Shown here in pieces: positions 35,715 through 47,459 of a stretch of 64,000 nt of DNA. This DNA is from Triglochin maritima (Eukaryota; Streptophyta; Magnoliopsida; Alismatales; Juncaginaceae). The position numbers were made by a program, and so were the translations under genes. The stretch spans positions 24,099,621-24,163,620 of the forward strand of contig OY821784.1 of NCBI GenBank assembly GCA_963682175.1. The letters are read 5' to 3'. Positions within the stretch are counted from its first letter, which is position 1, and each line of letters begins with the position of its first letter. The notes beneath the pieces are model-generated. The model was not told where the DNA came from. It did no database searches and worked only from the letters and a program-made list of their open reading frames with translations.

Positions 35715-37095
35715 TGATTGACATCATTTCATGCTTATATTTGTATCATATATCCATTATCTTTCACCTAAACAATGCTATTTTACGAGTTTTATGTTTA
35801 GTTTTCAGGAATAAATAGGTTTGAAGAGATGAAGCATAAAAGGGCCCAAAAGCTGGGAAAAAGGACTGAATTGTGAGATCTGGGGAATGAGATGCAAGGG
35901 AAAAGGACCTTAACGTAAGACAGAAGGACCTAAGAGTAAAATAGAATACTCCACACCATCATGGGGAGTATTTTAGCAATTCGATTCGGGTCGGAGCTCT
36001 AACAAACCAATTAAATGCATCCAAGACCAGAAAATATACCAAGAAAAGCCCACAAAAAAATGAGCAGGATCTGAACCATATAGACCGCCAATTGGCGGTC
36101 TATTTTGGCCCAAAGCCGCTAAAATTTCTCCAGCACATGTATTAGAGGATGTGTAGGCTATTTTTGGTATCTGTTTAGTCCCACATCGGGAGATTGTGCC
36201 TGTTTGCCTTCTTCTATGGCTATAAATAGAACTCTTCACCTTCCATTGTAATCACTCCATATTTTAAGTGGCTATTCCTCCTACTAGAAGTGAGGCCTAG
36301 AAGCACACACTAAAGTAGGAGGATGCTACTTTTAATGTGAGTCATTTTAATACAAGTTTTCTTTATTATGTTGTTTGTTTTATGTTTCTTATTTTGCTTT
36401 GCTTAATCTCATTTCATTAGTTTTATTAGCTTAGTTAATATGCTTTCTTTGTTTAGTTTAATAATTAGTGTAATGTTTAGTGAGTAGTTCCATCCCCTTT
36501 GGGGGGTGGAGTAGAAGTACATACATGCAAATGAGAATGAATTGAATGCTTTATTTCCAATGTGTTGATAAAACATGAATGTATGCTTGCTTGTTTAGGA
36601 TAGAATTTATAACTTGATGAGTTTTGCCAAAATGATTAGACACCTCTCATGCTTGTTTAGGTTCTGAAATAAACATCTTGCATATGTAAATGTTAATCAA
36701 CTAAGTTGGTGAATAGATTGATAGGTTTTGCCACAACATTTAGACACTTCCTATGCATGATAACACCACCTTTATTTGTTCTTAAAGAATGTGTTCAACA
36801 CCCACCTCTTTGATTGTGTGCACTCACTCCACCCCGTAGGGGTATTCCCATTTCTGTATTCCAGCATTCTTCTTTTGTTCTTAGGTTAGGTGTCATTTCA
36901 TTGTTTGCTTCTTTCGTTCGCATTTCATACTTCTTAGCGTAGTTTAGTGTAGAGTAGCATAATCAATCTTTCTCCCCCAATTTTTGCCACTTGATTTCTG
37001 ATAAACAAGAGGCTGCTCACCTCCCTGAGGACGACCCGTACTTGCCACCGCTTCATCGCGGTCGTGCACTTGCGGTTTAATTAAAACGTTCAACA
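35715..37095 (+). repeat. Element F 3' LTR
   Basis: 1381 bases, very close to the 5' LTR but with a single palindrome unit (36083-36100). TATA at about 36222. Followed directly by CAAAC and the G frame. Confidence 0.92.
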
Positions 37096-38183
37096 CAAAC
37101 TCTCATCAGGTAGTTCGAAATTGAGGGTACTAGGGAGCTCTTGCTCCACCAGAGGTGAGTCCTTAAGAGGCACAACATGAAGATCATGTGGCTCAAGGGC
37201 CACGGGACAAAAAGATAAGGCACAATCCTGTGCCGACTCATAATGAAGTTGGTCCATGTTATTCTCAATTTGAATCGAATCCTCCACTAAGTGATCGTGA
37301 ATTGAAACTCCAAGTCCCTCAGACTGAGTAGGAGTTTGACTTTGAAAGATTGTGCTTTGAATTTTTGGATGTGGTGGTGGTTCGACATCAAAAGATGAAT
37401 CCTCATGTTGACAAGAAAGGTTACTCTCCCCACGTTCACGGAATTGTTGTGTCATTTGACTCGCTTGCATTTCCATAGTTTGCAAGGAATTCAAGTTGGA
37501 CTTAATAAAGTTTGAGTGGTTTCCATGAAGGTTTGGAGGGTTTGTTTTAAGGAATCAAGTTTGGGGTCAACAGTGAGGTTCATGTTAGAATTTGGGAAAT
37601 TTTGGGGTTGGATGTTGATGGGCTGAGAATGAGTCCAATGATTTGAGGTGGGGTATTGGTAGATTTCTGGGTATTCGGGAGGAGGATACTGGGGTGAAAA
37701 TGAAGTATAAGAATTTGAATAAGAATTGTTTCCCCACGAATCCATCACTCTCGGGTTGTACGCGGATGCGTAATGGTCATATTGAGCATTTTGGGAAAAT
37801 GTATGGTCATACTCAGGCTCTGGGGGAACATAAGGACATTCCCCGATAACATGACCACTCAACCCACAACAGTCGCACGGTACGACTACTGGAGCCACCG
37901 GTGCACTCATGTCGTCTACCGCACGCATGAAAGAGGCCAAAGTTTCTCTCAATACCTCTGTTTGATGACCAACATATGATCTGACGTAACTAGATGGAGA
38001 TCTAGCAGTCAGTGCCTCTCTCATACTACCCCAATATGAAGATTGCTCAGTCACACAATTAATATTGTCCCAACCATAAGGGGTGTTAGTCTGAGCGACC
38101 CCAGGTTGCATGGGTCTGGAAATCCAAGGAGAATTGTCTTGGTCCCAACAATGATATGGATGGTCGCCCATGTAACCATCCAT
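37096..38183 (-). pseudogene. Element G zinc-knuckle protein, N-terminal part
   Basis: Starts MDGYMGDHPYHCWDQDNS at 38183 (an in-frame Met four codons earlier exists but is not shared). The zinc knuckle CDCCGLSGHVIGEC is at about 37839-37880. After FMETTQTLL a frame change near 37490 moves to the second frame (37494-37096), which runs through SQMTQQFRERGESNLSCQHE and VALEPHDLHVVPLKDSP up to the F insertion. The rest is at 28631-29058. Confidence 0.8.
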
Positions 38184-38885
38184 CTCAACAAACAAAAAAC
38201 TCTCGAGTCGCCCACTCTCACCACCACGAGGCTAAAGCTTTACTTGAGTGGACTTTTTGGGGCTAAGGGAGGGGTGATGAAATCCCCCACCTTATCTTTG
38301 AAGACTATAGGTGATGCCCCTTAAAGATGTTTTGAAATCTTAGGCTAGAAATTAACTCACCAAACAATCACTCACCTCACTCTTGTTTCGATGAAAACCT
38401 TACTCACTAATGAATGTCCTAATGTGTGAATGAGTGTTAAGGAATGCATACCTCGCTCCAGCAATCAATGAAAAATATTAAAACTAAGAGAAGATAATTA
38501 ACATGCTCAAGTCATTACTAGATGATGCATGACCTAGACATAGCAGATGCCTAATCTTTTGCTTTGGATTTTTAGGCCAAGTTGATTAATGGGGATTGAC
38601 TTAATGATCTGGGAGCAAACTAGAAGTCACAGCATGCAAAATAGTGCTCCCAGATAACTACAATGAACAAAACAACAACCGGAACAAAACTGAGAGCGAT
38701 TGAGGCTCACTAGGCCGCCAATTGGCGGTCCCAGACGGCTGATTGGAGGTCACAGTTGGGGCTTTCGCTCTCAAATTCCTCTAGTCTCTTCCCCTTGATC
38801 CTCACAGTGCCTGAAACACACAAAAACTAAAAACAAAAAATTAAAACCACTCGAATCGTCCAATTTAAAGTTTGGACAGAGCACC
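38184..38885 (-). other. Element G leader
   Basis: Reversed leader, shorter than in A: about 400 bases between the GGTGGGGGATTTCATCACCC block (38272-38292) and the start codon are missing. Leader palindromes at 38702-38752 match those of A. Confidence 0.6.
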
Positions 38886-38903
38886 TCCCCGGCAACGGCG
38901 CCA
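38886..38903 (-). promoter_or_regulatory. Primer binding site of G
   Basis: Reverse of TGGCGCCGTTGCCGGGGA, a perfect Asp-type site, six bases inside the 5' LTR edge. This fixes the orientation of G. Confidence 0.85.
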
Positions 38904-38909
38904 AAAACT

Positions 38910-40475
38910 TGATTGATTCGTTTTATATTAAACCGCAAGTGCACGGCCGCGTTCAAGCGGTGGCAAATACGAGTTGATCCACAGGGAGGTGTGTCCACTT
39001 TAGGTTTGTGCGAAGGTGAGTGGGAAAGAAAGGAGAGAAAGGTTAGTTACACTAAACTACACTAAAATGCAAAAAGGAAATGGAAGAGAAGCAATAAAAC
39101 TAAACCCCATAGGGGGTAGAGAAATAATGTGAGTATAAAGATGTGTGTGTGTGTGTGTGTGTTCAATTATGCTCCTGACAATAAGTAGTGCATGAAATCA
39201 TAAAACTAAATCCAACTTTGCCTCCACATGAAATAAGATAAGATCATATCATTAAAACATACAAGACAATAATTGGAATGAAGCTAAATGAACTCTTCTA
39301 TATAGAGTAGACCCTACTATGCCTCCACATGAAATAAGATAACCGGATATCATTAAAACATACAAGACATTAACCAAGGTAAAGGCAACAAGAGTACATG
39401 CACTACAAATTATGTTTCCAATATTAATTTCATCCATATCCTCACCTTATCATTCCCCATAAAATAGGTCCACTAATCCAAGCATAAGCTAAGCTTTATT
39501 CAAGAGCATTAGCATATCAAAGATAAGAGTGAAATCCCATTACATGGTTATGGAAATCATATAAGGCTCAAGGGATTAAGATAACACACACCTAATACAC
39601 TACATGATCATATCACATATTTCTCCACCCTCAAATGGGAATGGAACTACTCACTACTCATTACACTAACTACATTAACAAAAGGAAACATTATACTGAA
39701 AGGAAATTCAACTAAGCAAGAAAGGAATATTAAAGAAACTAATTGAAATGAACAGAAAACTAAAGAAACATGCAAGAATTAAAAGACAAGATTTAAAGAA
39801 ACTAAGAATAATTATTTTATTAACAATGACTCACATTGAAGGTAGCATTCTTCTCCACCTGGAGTTTTGCTTCAAGGCTTTTGCTCCAAATAGAGAGAAT
39901 GCCACCAACCAATGGGTAATTACAATGGAAGGTGAAGAGTTATATTTATAGCCCTAGAAAAAGTAATTCGGGACAATCCCCCAATGTGGGACTAAATAAA
40001 TACCAGAAATAGACTAAACAGACTTTAATACATAACCCAGAGAAATATTAGGGATTCGGGGCAACACAGACTGCCAATTAGCGGTCCCAGACCGCCAATT
40101 GGCGGTGTATTGGTTCTGGATCGGTCTGGAATTTGTTGTGAGCTTTTCTGGTTATCTTTGTTGGTCTTTGATGCATACGCTTTGTTTATTGGAGCTCCGA
40201 CCCGAATCGAATTGCCAAAATACTCCCCATGATGGTGTGCATTTTTCTGTTTTGCCCTTTGGTCATTCGGTCTTACGTTCACGTCCTTCTCCCTTGCGTA
40301 TTAGTCCCCAGGTCTCACAATTCAGTCTTTTTCCCTGCTTTTGGGTCCTTTTATGCTTCATCTCTTCAAACCTATTTATTTCTGAAATTCAAACATAAAA
40401 CTTGTCACGTAGCACTGCTTAGGTGTAAGATAATGGATATAAGATACAAATATACGCATGAAATGATGTTAATCA
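38910..40475 (-). repeat. Element G 5' LTR
   Basis: 1566 bases, reversed, TGATTGATTCG to TTAATCA. Two palindrome units (40069-40107) against one in the 3' LTR. TG microsatellite at about 39142-39161. Confidence 0.9.
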
Positions 40476-41680
40476 ACTACCCCCTCATTCATGAAAATCT
40501 AAATGCTTACACCATGGATGATTTCGATTAGGAAGAGGACGGGGGCGAGTTGAGCAATGATGTACATGTTATTCAGTATATGCGAGCTCCTCCTATCTTA
40601 CATCTCGAGCTAGATATCACGTCTTGCCTTAAGGAGCCACCCACAATTGAGCCTAAAAAACTCCCTAAGGAACTGAAACACGTTTTTCTTGGTCCCGATA
40701 GGTCATTTCCGTTGATTATTTCATCGACGTTGACTGGTGATTAGGAAGAATGCTCGATTCCAGTCCTAAAGGAGCAGAAATCAGCCATTGGGTAGTCCTT
40801 GAAGGACATTAAAGGGATAAGACCAGACGTCGTGCAACACCACATCTTTTTGGAGGATGAGGCACAACCACGTCTTGACCCAGAAAGGCGTTTAAATCCA
40901 GCCATGACAGAAGTAGTTAAGAAAGAGATCATCAAATGTTTAGATCATGACATCATTTTCCCCATTTCGGACAGTGCTTGGGTAAGTCCTATCCAGGTTG
41001 TGCCCAGGAAGTCGGGTATGACTGTTGTCTAGAATGACAACAATGAACTTGTTCCTACATGACTTCAAACTGGGTGGCCAGTCTGCATTGACTTCCCTCT
41101 ATCTTTCAGCAACCAGATGTTAGAGAGTCGCCGGGCACGCCTATTACTGTTTCTTCGATGGTTATTCAGGGTACAATCAAATCTTAGTTGCCCCTGAAGA
41201 CCAAGAGAAAACCACATTCACATGTCCTTTTGGGAAGTTTGCATATAGACGCATGCCTTTCGGACTTTGTAATGCACCAGCAACATTCCAACGTTGCATG
41301 TTGAGTATCTTTTCGGACATGGTCGAGAACTTCCTTGAGATTTTCATGGACGATTGCTCAATTAATGCCACCTCCTTCGATGAGTTCTTGCACCACTTGA
41401 GCCTTGTTCTCAAAAGGTGTTCGGAAACACAAACTTAGCCCTTAATTGGGAAAAGTGTCATTTCATGGTTACGAAAGGCATCATACTGGGTCATGTGGTA
41501 TCGCGTGAGGGGATCGAGGTGGATAGGGAAAAGATTGAGCTTATTTCTAAGCTTCCGCAGCCCACCTCGGTTAAAGAAATCCGGTCATTTCTTTGACAAT
41601 CTTGTTTTTACAGGCATTTTATTCAATATTTCAGCAAGATAGCTCACCCCTGGATGAGCTTGCTTGCTAATGGTACCTCT
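40476..41680 (+). pseudogene. Element E reverse transcriptase
   Basis: Continuation of E beyond G. The linker LPKELKHVFLGPDRSFPLII is the usual one before Athila/Tat RT. RT follows with RRLNPAMTEVVKKEIIKCLD, ISDSAWVSPIQVVPRKSG, FGKFAYRRMPFGLCNAPATF and the catalytic IFMDDCS (MDD at 41346-41354). Stops or shifts fall near 40742, 41031, 41060, 41200 and 41438, and part of the fingers/palm (CIDFPLSFSNQMLESRRA) is damaged. It would copy the RNA into DNA in the particle. Confidence 0.85.
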
Positions 41681-42190
41681 TTTGAGTTCACACCTGAGTA
41701 CATGACTTTATTTTTAGTTTCTGAACCGTGAGTTGACCTTCGCTCCTATTATTAAGGCACAAGTGTGGACTCTACCTTTCGAGCTGATGTGTGATGCATC
41801 TGATTATGCGATAGGAGCAGTTCTGGATCAGAAGGTCGACAAATTGCCTCATGGCATCTATTATGCAAGTCGAACTCTCAATGATGCCCAACTCAACTAC
41901 TCTGTTACTGAGAAAGAGTTCCTCGCGATAATATTTGTGTTGGAAAATTTTTGTCAGTACCTCATTGGGTCGCACATCATCATCTACACTGATCACTGAG
42001 CTCTTCGCTACCTTTTCTCTAAAAAGGATGTGAAACCCCATCTCCTTAATTGGATCTTGTTGTTGCAAGAGTTCGACCTTTAGATACGGGATAAGAAGGG
42101 ATGCGAAAATGTCGTGGAAGATCACCTCTCTCGCATTCCAGTTGAGCTTTCATCGGATCCACCGGTGAATGAGTTCTTTCCGGATGAGAA
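41681..42190 (+). pseudogene. Element E RNase H
   Basis: LPFELMCDASDYAIGAVLDQ, IYYASRTLNDAQLNYSVTEK, FLAIIFVLENFCQYLIGSHI and IIYTDH, the last followed by a stop (TGA at 41998 for the Gln/Arg usual there). The connection part (KKDVKPHLLNWILLLQEFDL, VVEDHLSRIP) ends at about 42190. Catalytic Asp, Glu and Asp positions are visible. Confidence 0.85.
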
Positions 42191-43263
42191 CATTATGGCA
42201 ATTACCTCACCCCCTGGTTCGCTGACATTATGAACTATTTTGCAACTGGGGAGGTGCGGGCTCATTGGACACAAAATGAGAAAGCCAAGTTCAAGTCGTT
42301 AGTCATGCACTTCTATTGGGATGATCCCTACTTATTTAAGTATTGTGCCGATCAAGTCATAAGAAGGTGCATTCCTAACGACGAGATTCAGAGTGTCTTG
42401 TCCTTTTGCCATAAGGAGGCATGTGGTGGGCACTTCGGTACCAAGAAAACCATTGCCAAAGTGCTCCAATGTGGCTTTTACTGGCCCACGTTGTTCCATG
42501 ACGATTTTGCATTTTGCAAAGCATGCGATAGGTATCAACGTGTGGTCCACAGTGGAAGACGTGATATGATGCCACTCAATCATATCCTGGTGTCCCCGTT
42601 TCTTATGGTCACACCTACATTCTTGTGGTGGTTGATTATGTGTCAAAGTGGGTTGAAGCAATCCCCACTCGCACTAACGATCGCAATGTCGTGAACAAAT
42701 TTCTTAAAGAACACATATTTGCAAGGTTTGGGACACATCGTTGTATCACAAGAGATCGGGGGACACACTTTGTGAACCGATCCCTCGAAGCAGTGTTGAG
42801 GAAATATTCCATCACACACAAGTTGGCCACACCTTATCATCCTCAAACCAGTTGGCCAGGTTGAAATTTCCAACTGTCAACTCATGGAAATTGTGGAAAG
42901 AATGGTTAATGCCCAAAAAAATATTGGTCGGTTAAGCTTAATGATGCATTGTGGACCTTCCGTACTGCGTTTAAAACCGACCTTGGCATGTCCCCCAACT
43001 AGCTAGTTTATGGAAAAGCTTGCCATCTTCCGGTAGAGCTAGAGCATCGAACATTATGGGCAATAAAACAACTTAACATGTGTCTTGATGTTTTCGGTGC
43101 CAATCGCAATCTGGACCTCAACGAGTTGGAGTAGTTGAGAAACAAAACTTATGAGAATGCAAAGATTTGCAAGTTGCGTACAAAAGTTTTCCACAGTCGC
43201 TTGGTCCGGATCAAAACCTTCACAGTGGGACAAAAGGTCTTGTTATATAACCTTCACGGTGGT
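42191..43263 (+). pseudogene. Element E integrase
   Basis: The N-terminal HHCC zinc finger is readable: SFCHKEACGGHFGTKKT then CKACDRYQR. The start of the catalytic core, including the first Asp of the DDE triad, is missing after HIL (about 42590). The core resumes with VVDYVSKWVEAIPTRT, ITRDRGTHFVNRSLEAVLRK (second Asp), YHPQTS and, after a shift, GQVEISN (Glu). The C-terminal part (ENAKICKLRT, FTVGQKVLLYN) is readable with stops. Sequence ends abruptly at 43263 in LTR. Confidence 0.82.
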
Positions 43264-44544
43264 ACTCAAAAAGAACATAAAAGCAAGAAAAATGATTGAA
43301 TTGCAAGACTTATGAACTGCGATGCAAGAGAGAAGGCCCCGACTGTAAACCAAAAGCACCAATGAACAAATCAAGAAGCTCCACACCAACATGAGGAGTA
43401 TATTGGCCATTAGATCTGTGCCTAAGCATTAGCAACCAAATCGGGTTCATCAAACATCAAGAAATCAAGTTAGAAACGAGCCACCAATATCCAGACTCGA
43501 TGAAAGACACCTTGACCGCCAATTGGTGGCTCGAGACCTTCAATCAGCGGTCCAGATGCCTTTAAAGAATTCATGTCTTAGTCGGCTCATGGATTAAGTT
43601 GTTTTATATCCATTTATAGTATGCAATTAGTCCCACATCGGGGGATTGTCCCCGATTACCATTTTCTATCACTATAAATAGAACTCTTCCTCTTCCCTTG
43701 TAATCTACTACATCTTTTGTGATTAATCCCTCTACTTAGAGTCAAGCCTTGGAGCAAAAACTACTTGTTACTTGTATTGTGAGTCTAAAATTAAATAAAA
43801 TTTTCGTAGTTTATGTTGTCTCTTTATGTTTCATGCACGCTTAGCTTGATTTCCTTTCATTGATCTTAGTAGATTTAGTTAACATGTTTTTTTCTTCTCT
43901 TAAACATAATAGTTAGCTTAATGATTAGTGAGTAGTTTCATCCCCCTATGGGGTGGAGATGTTGTTTATACGTGCAATAAAGAATGCAAGTAAATGCTTT
44001 ATTTTGAAATGTGTTGATAAATGTGAATATATGCTTGCTTGTTTAGATTAGAACACTTCACTTGATCGGTTTTTCCATAACTATTAGACACCTCCGATGC
44101 TTGTTTAGGTTCTGAAATAACCAACTTGTGTATGTGAATGTTAATCAACTAGGTTGGTTATTGGATTGATAGGTTTTTCCATATCCATTAGACACTTCCT
44201 ATGCATGAAAACACAACCTACATTTGTGCCTATTGAATACATTCTTCACCATCTTATTGTATGTGTACACTCACTACACCCCTAAGGGGTTTCTCTTCCT
44301 GATATCCAGCCTAGTTACTAAGCTCTCTTAGTTTATTTTCAATCCATCGCTAGTTGCCTTCTTTGCATTTGTTAGTTACTAGTTTAGTGTAGTTTAGCTT
44401 AGCATGATCAAATCTCTTCTCCCTTTATTTTCCATTTGATTCTGGACAAACCAGAAACTACTCACATCCCCGTAGATCGACCTGTAGTTGCCCCGTCTTC
44501 ACCGACGATTGTACACTTGCAGTCTAAACTTAATCGATTAAACA
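43264..44544 (+). repeat. Truncated 3' LTR of E
   Basis: 1281 bases lacking about 116 bases at its start. It joins directly to the integrase C-terminus, so E's 3' non-coding region, both purine tracts and the LTR start were deleted together. It ends TTAAACA at 44544, where H integrase resumes. GC stem at about 43638-43657, TATA at 43674. Confidence 0.78.
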
Positions 44545-44938
44545 AGATCTTTATACATCTTAGTGCTACCGGGATGCATGGTGTACCTAGAGCAATGAGC
44601 CTCATCCAAAATCTTTTGCCTCAGTCCACCTACGTTCCGAACCCACAGATGGTCCCAAAAATGCAGACCTCCACCCATGGCGACCCGTAACTCAGAACCT
44701 TCAACCTCAGCCAGCGGAAGTAAGAAACCTGACTCCGGATGATAGTCGGCTTGACTGGCAGACTCGCCAACCCCACTCGGCCAGCCTCCACCACAAACGG
44801 ATGCCAATCTGCCAGATCCTACAAAAGCTTACACTTCTGGACACTCATGTGAGAAACAGATCCTTCCCACCTCCTCCTCAACGCATCAGCAAAAGAAACA
44901 ACCTTCCTCGGATGGTTGAAAATGGTGAAGTCGTAGTC
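44545..44938 (-). pseudogene. Element H RNase H end and integrase zinc finger
   Basis: DYDFTIFNHPRKVVSFADAL continues RNase H. After a stop (about 44830) the integrase N-terminus reads DGLRQ-like GGLRQKILDEAHCSRYTMHP and GSTKMYKDL, the chromovirus HHCC half with both His visible. Cut at 44545 by the E LTR. Confidence 0.82.
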
Positions 44939-46076
44939 TTATTGACATCATATCATGCATATATTTGTGTCTTATATCCTTTATTTTTAGACTAAGCAAT
45001 ACTACATAATGAGTTTTATGTTTAAGTTTCAGGAATAAACATGTTTGAGAAGAAGAGACTCAAAAAGGACTTAAAAGCAAGGAAAGTGACTAAGTTGCAA
45101 GACTTATGGACTGAGATGAAAGAGAGAAGGACCCGGATGTAAAACCGAAAGGACCAACGAGCAAATCAAGAAGCTCCACACCATCATGAGGAGTATTTTG
45201 GAAATTAGATCTGGGCCTAACCATAAACAACCAAATCGGATTCATCAAACATCAAGAAATCAATCCAAAACCGAGCCACTGAAATCCAGACTCGATCAAA
45301 GGCATTCAAACCGCCAATTGGTTGTCACAGACCGCCAATTGACAGTCCAAATGACTGCAAAAAGTTCAGGATTTAGTCAGGTGTTCAATTATGTTGTTTT
45401 ATGTACATATATAGTATGCATTTAGTCCCATACTAGGGGATTGTTCCCGGTTACCTTTTTCTATGACTATAAATAGAACGCTTCCTCCTCCTTTGTATTT
45501 ACCCATTTCTTTGTGGCATTCTCTCTAGTTAGAGTAAGCCTTGGAGCAAAACTGAAGTAGAGAAGAATGCTACTTGTAATGTGTCATGCAAATAAAATAT
45601 TTTTTCTTAGTTTGTTTTAATGTTTTCTCTTTTCTTAATGAGTAGTGAGTAGATCCATCCCCCTGTGGGGGTGGAGATGATGTACATATATGTTGTGAAA
45701 TTTGGATGTTTGATGAATTGTTGATAGTGTAGACTTGCATGTTTATATGTTCGTCGGGGGTGTTTTAATCATCTAAATGTTGGAGGATTTTAATGGGTTC
45801 TGCCAAAAGATTTAGACACTTCCCATGCTTAGTTTCCTCATGTGTATTGACTGAAATTTCCTGTTAAATATGCTATATGTTTTTTTTGCAAACAAAAGGG
45901 AGGCTTAGCCTCTAAGATTTTATTACTAAAGAACTGTTTAGATCTACAAAATTTTTGTTGATTTCGTGGGTATATGCCACATGCATAACCAGCTTCTCCC
46001 TACCACCTATTGAAATCACTTTAAGCATAAGTAGTTTAAGGAACCATTACATCTCATCAAACATCAGAAGTTGGAG

Positions 46077-46802
46077 TTAGTTCCAAGTGTCCTGAAAATG
46101 TGGCGCTTCTCCTTCATCTTTCGCGAGTTTGGTCGCTTGATCTCCCATGCACCGGATTATGTCTTTGACTACAGCAATGGTAGCTTTCGGTTGCTGCCTC
46201 TTGCCCTCGAAAATCCTACGGTTCTGCTCATGCCAGCATTCGTGTATCGTAGCACTTAACACCCACCTTCGGACCACTCTGTCGAGTCGGCTTCCACCCG
46301 CATGTGATAGTCGCATTGCCTCACTCTCTAGATTGCTTGTGACACTTTGGTTGAGCTGCATGAGGTTGAGGAGGCACCTCCACACCACCTTTGTGTATTG
46401 ACATTTCCAGAAAAGGTGCTCCATGTCTTCCTCTTGGTCTTCACATAGCATGCACGTTGGGTCGAGATTTATGCCTCGCTTTATTATTCACCGCTTTGTG
46501 AGCAAACGCCCCTTCAATGCTCTCGAAGCTATGAGTGTGTGCTTCGGGACATCAAATTTGTACCATACCATTCCCGCCCAAGGGGCTTTCCTGCCTGGTT
46601 GCCTCACCCAATTCCACACTTCCTTCATCCCAAGTGTTGCACCCGTTCCATTGGGTCGAAACGGTCTATCTGTTCCTCCATGTATGCGCACTTGGTTTAT
46701 CCTTGAGCAAACTTCTTCCATCGTGCTGGATCGTGGGGGAGGGAGGTTCCACAACCCTTCTGTGTTGAAGTATGAAACCTTAACGTCCCTGGGAACGTTG
46801 GG
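46077..46802 (-). pseudogene. LINE ORF2 C-terminus: RT zinc-binding domain
   Basis: WNLPPPRSSTMEEVCSRINQ, PWAGMVWYKFDVPKHTLIAS, then CMLCEDQEEDMEHLFWKCQY, the zf-RVT Cys/His signature of plant LINEs, and a C-terminal stretch ending APHFQDTWN. A shift lies near 46488. The RT domain that should precede it is missing. Confidence 0.82.
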
Positions 46803-47113
46803 TCGAGATTTACACCTCGTCCTTCCTTAAGCTCCCAAGGAAATGGAGTAATTGAGTTGATTCGAACATAACTCTCAAGTCTACCAGCTGGTCATTCCAT
46901 AACACTAGAATTTGCCCCAAGTCCACAACCATGCTATTTGACGTCCAAGCATGAGACCATATTGCTCGCTTGAATCGCTCAAGTTTTTTATACTTAACCT
47001 TGTGCTCCACAAGGCAAACCACATCCGGATTTACCTCCCTTATTCGATCCCTGATCATGAGTGCGCGGCCCGGCTCGTTTCCACCACGCACATTCTAAAT
47101 GAAGACATTCATG
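46803..47113 (-). pseudogene. LINE ORF2 start: endonuclease N-terminus
   Basis: MNVFI-stop-NVRGG at 47113-47082 is the start of an apurinic-type endonuclease with the Trp codon changed to TAG. It reads on as NEPGRALMIRDRIREVNPDV and VCLVEHKVKYKKLERFK (Glu of the active site) to LLHFLGSLRKDE. After about 100 residues it stops and sequence jumps to the C-terminal domain. Confidence 0.8.
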
Positions 47114-47459
47114 GGTTGAAGGTGCGGGGTGAGCCCCCTTCCCTTCGTACGCATATTTTTACTCCAACTACTTTTCCTCCTGGATCTCCTAAGTGGTGGC
47201 GGCGGCGAGTATACCTTCTTAGTGCGCGAGCCCTCCCACTCTTCTTGCTGCCTTTCTTCAACTCTCTCCGTGCCTTGGTCCTCTGATTTTCTAAGTACAT
47301 CAAACATTCCCTCACTTGGGTGACCAAGATTCTTTGTGTTCTCCTTCGTGCACGCCACATTAGTGGGTGAAGCCCATCCCCCGTCCTCATGCACCAAAGA
47401 GGCTAGTCCACATAGCTTCTCTTGATCCCCTTTAGAGGTGCCATTTTCCTTCTCAAGTC

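Larger units (their letters stand above)
29059..37095 (+). mobile_element. Element F: full-length gag-protease-tail element without RT
   Basis: 8037 bases with both LTRs (29059-30460 and 35715-37095) and a perfect target duplication CAAAC (29054-29058 and 37096-37100). It is inserted in the G tail frame. The interior of 5.25 kb has primer site, leader, gag, protease, tail domain, hairpin and two purine tracts. No RT, RNase H or integrase is present, so it depends on another element for DNA synthesis and integration. Confidence 0.95.
25466..40475 (-). mobile_element. Element G: non-autonomous TGATT element (minus strand), interrupted by F
   Basis: 3' LTR 25466-27010 on the left, 5' LTR 38910-40475 on the right, interior 27011-29058 plus 37096-38909. 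Flanks are AGTAC (25461-25465) and ACTAC (40476-40480), a duplication with one change. It sits between the protease and RT of E. It has the same plan as A: leader, zinc-knuckle/tail frame, hairpin, long 3' non-coding part. Without F it is about 7 kb. Confidence 0.88.
22613..44544 (+). mobile_element. Element E: Athila/Tat-like autonomous-type element, interrupted and decayed
   Basis: Pieces 22613-25465 and 40476-44544 join across element G. In order they give leader, gag, protease, RT, RNase H, integrase and a truncated 3' LTR, the only copy in the window with a full polymerase. The 5' LTR and primer site are missing. Many stops and shifts show it is dead. Its right end lies inside the integrase gene of H, which resumes at 44545. 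Confidence 0.8.

Noticed and set aside
40476..43263. Endogenous pararetrovirus instead of Ty3/gypsy
   Set aside because: Integrase domain, LTRs and Asp primer site show an LTR retrotransposon; no movement or coat protein seen.
46951..47286. Plus-strand frames in the LINE
   Set aside because: Antisense to the endonuclease and ORF1 linker, which carry recognisable domains.
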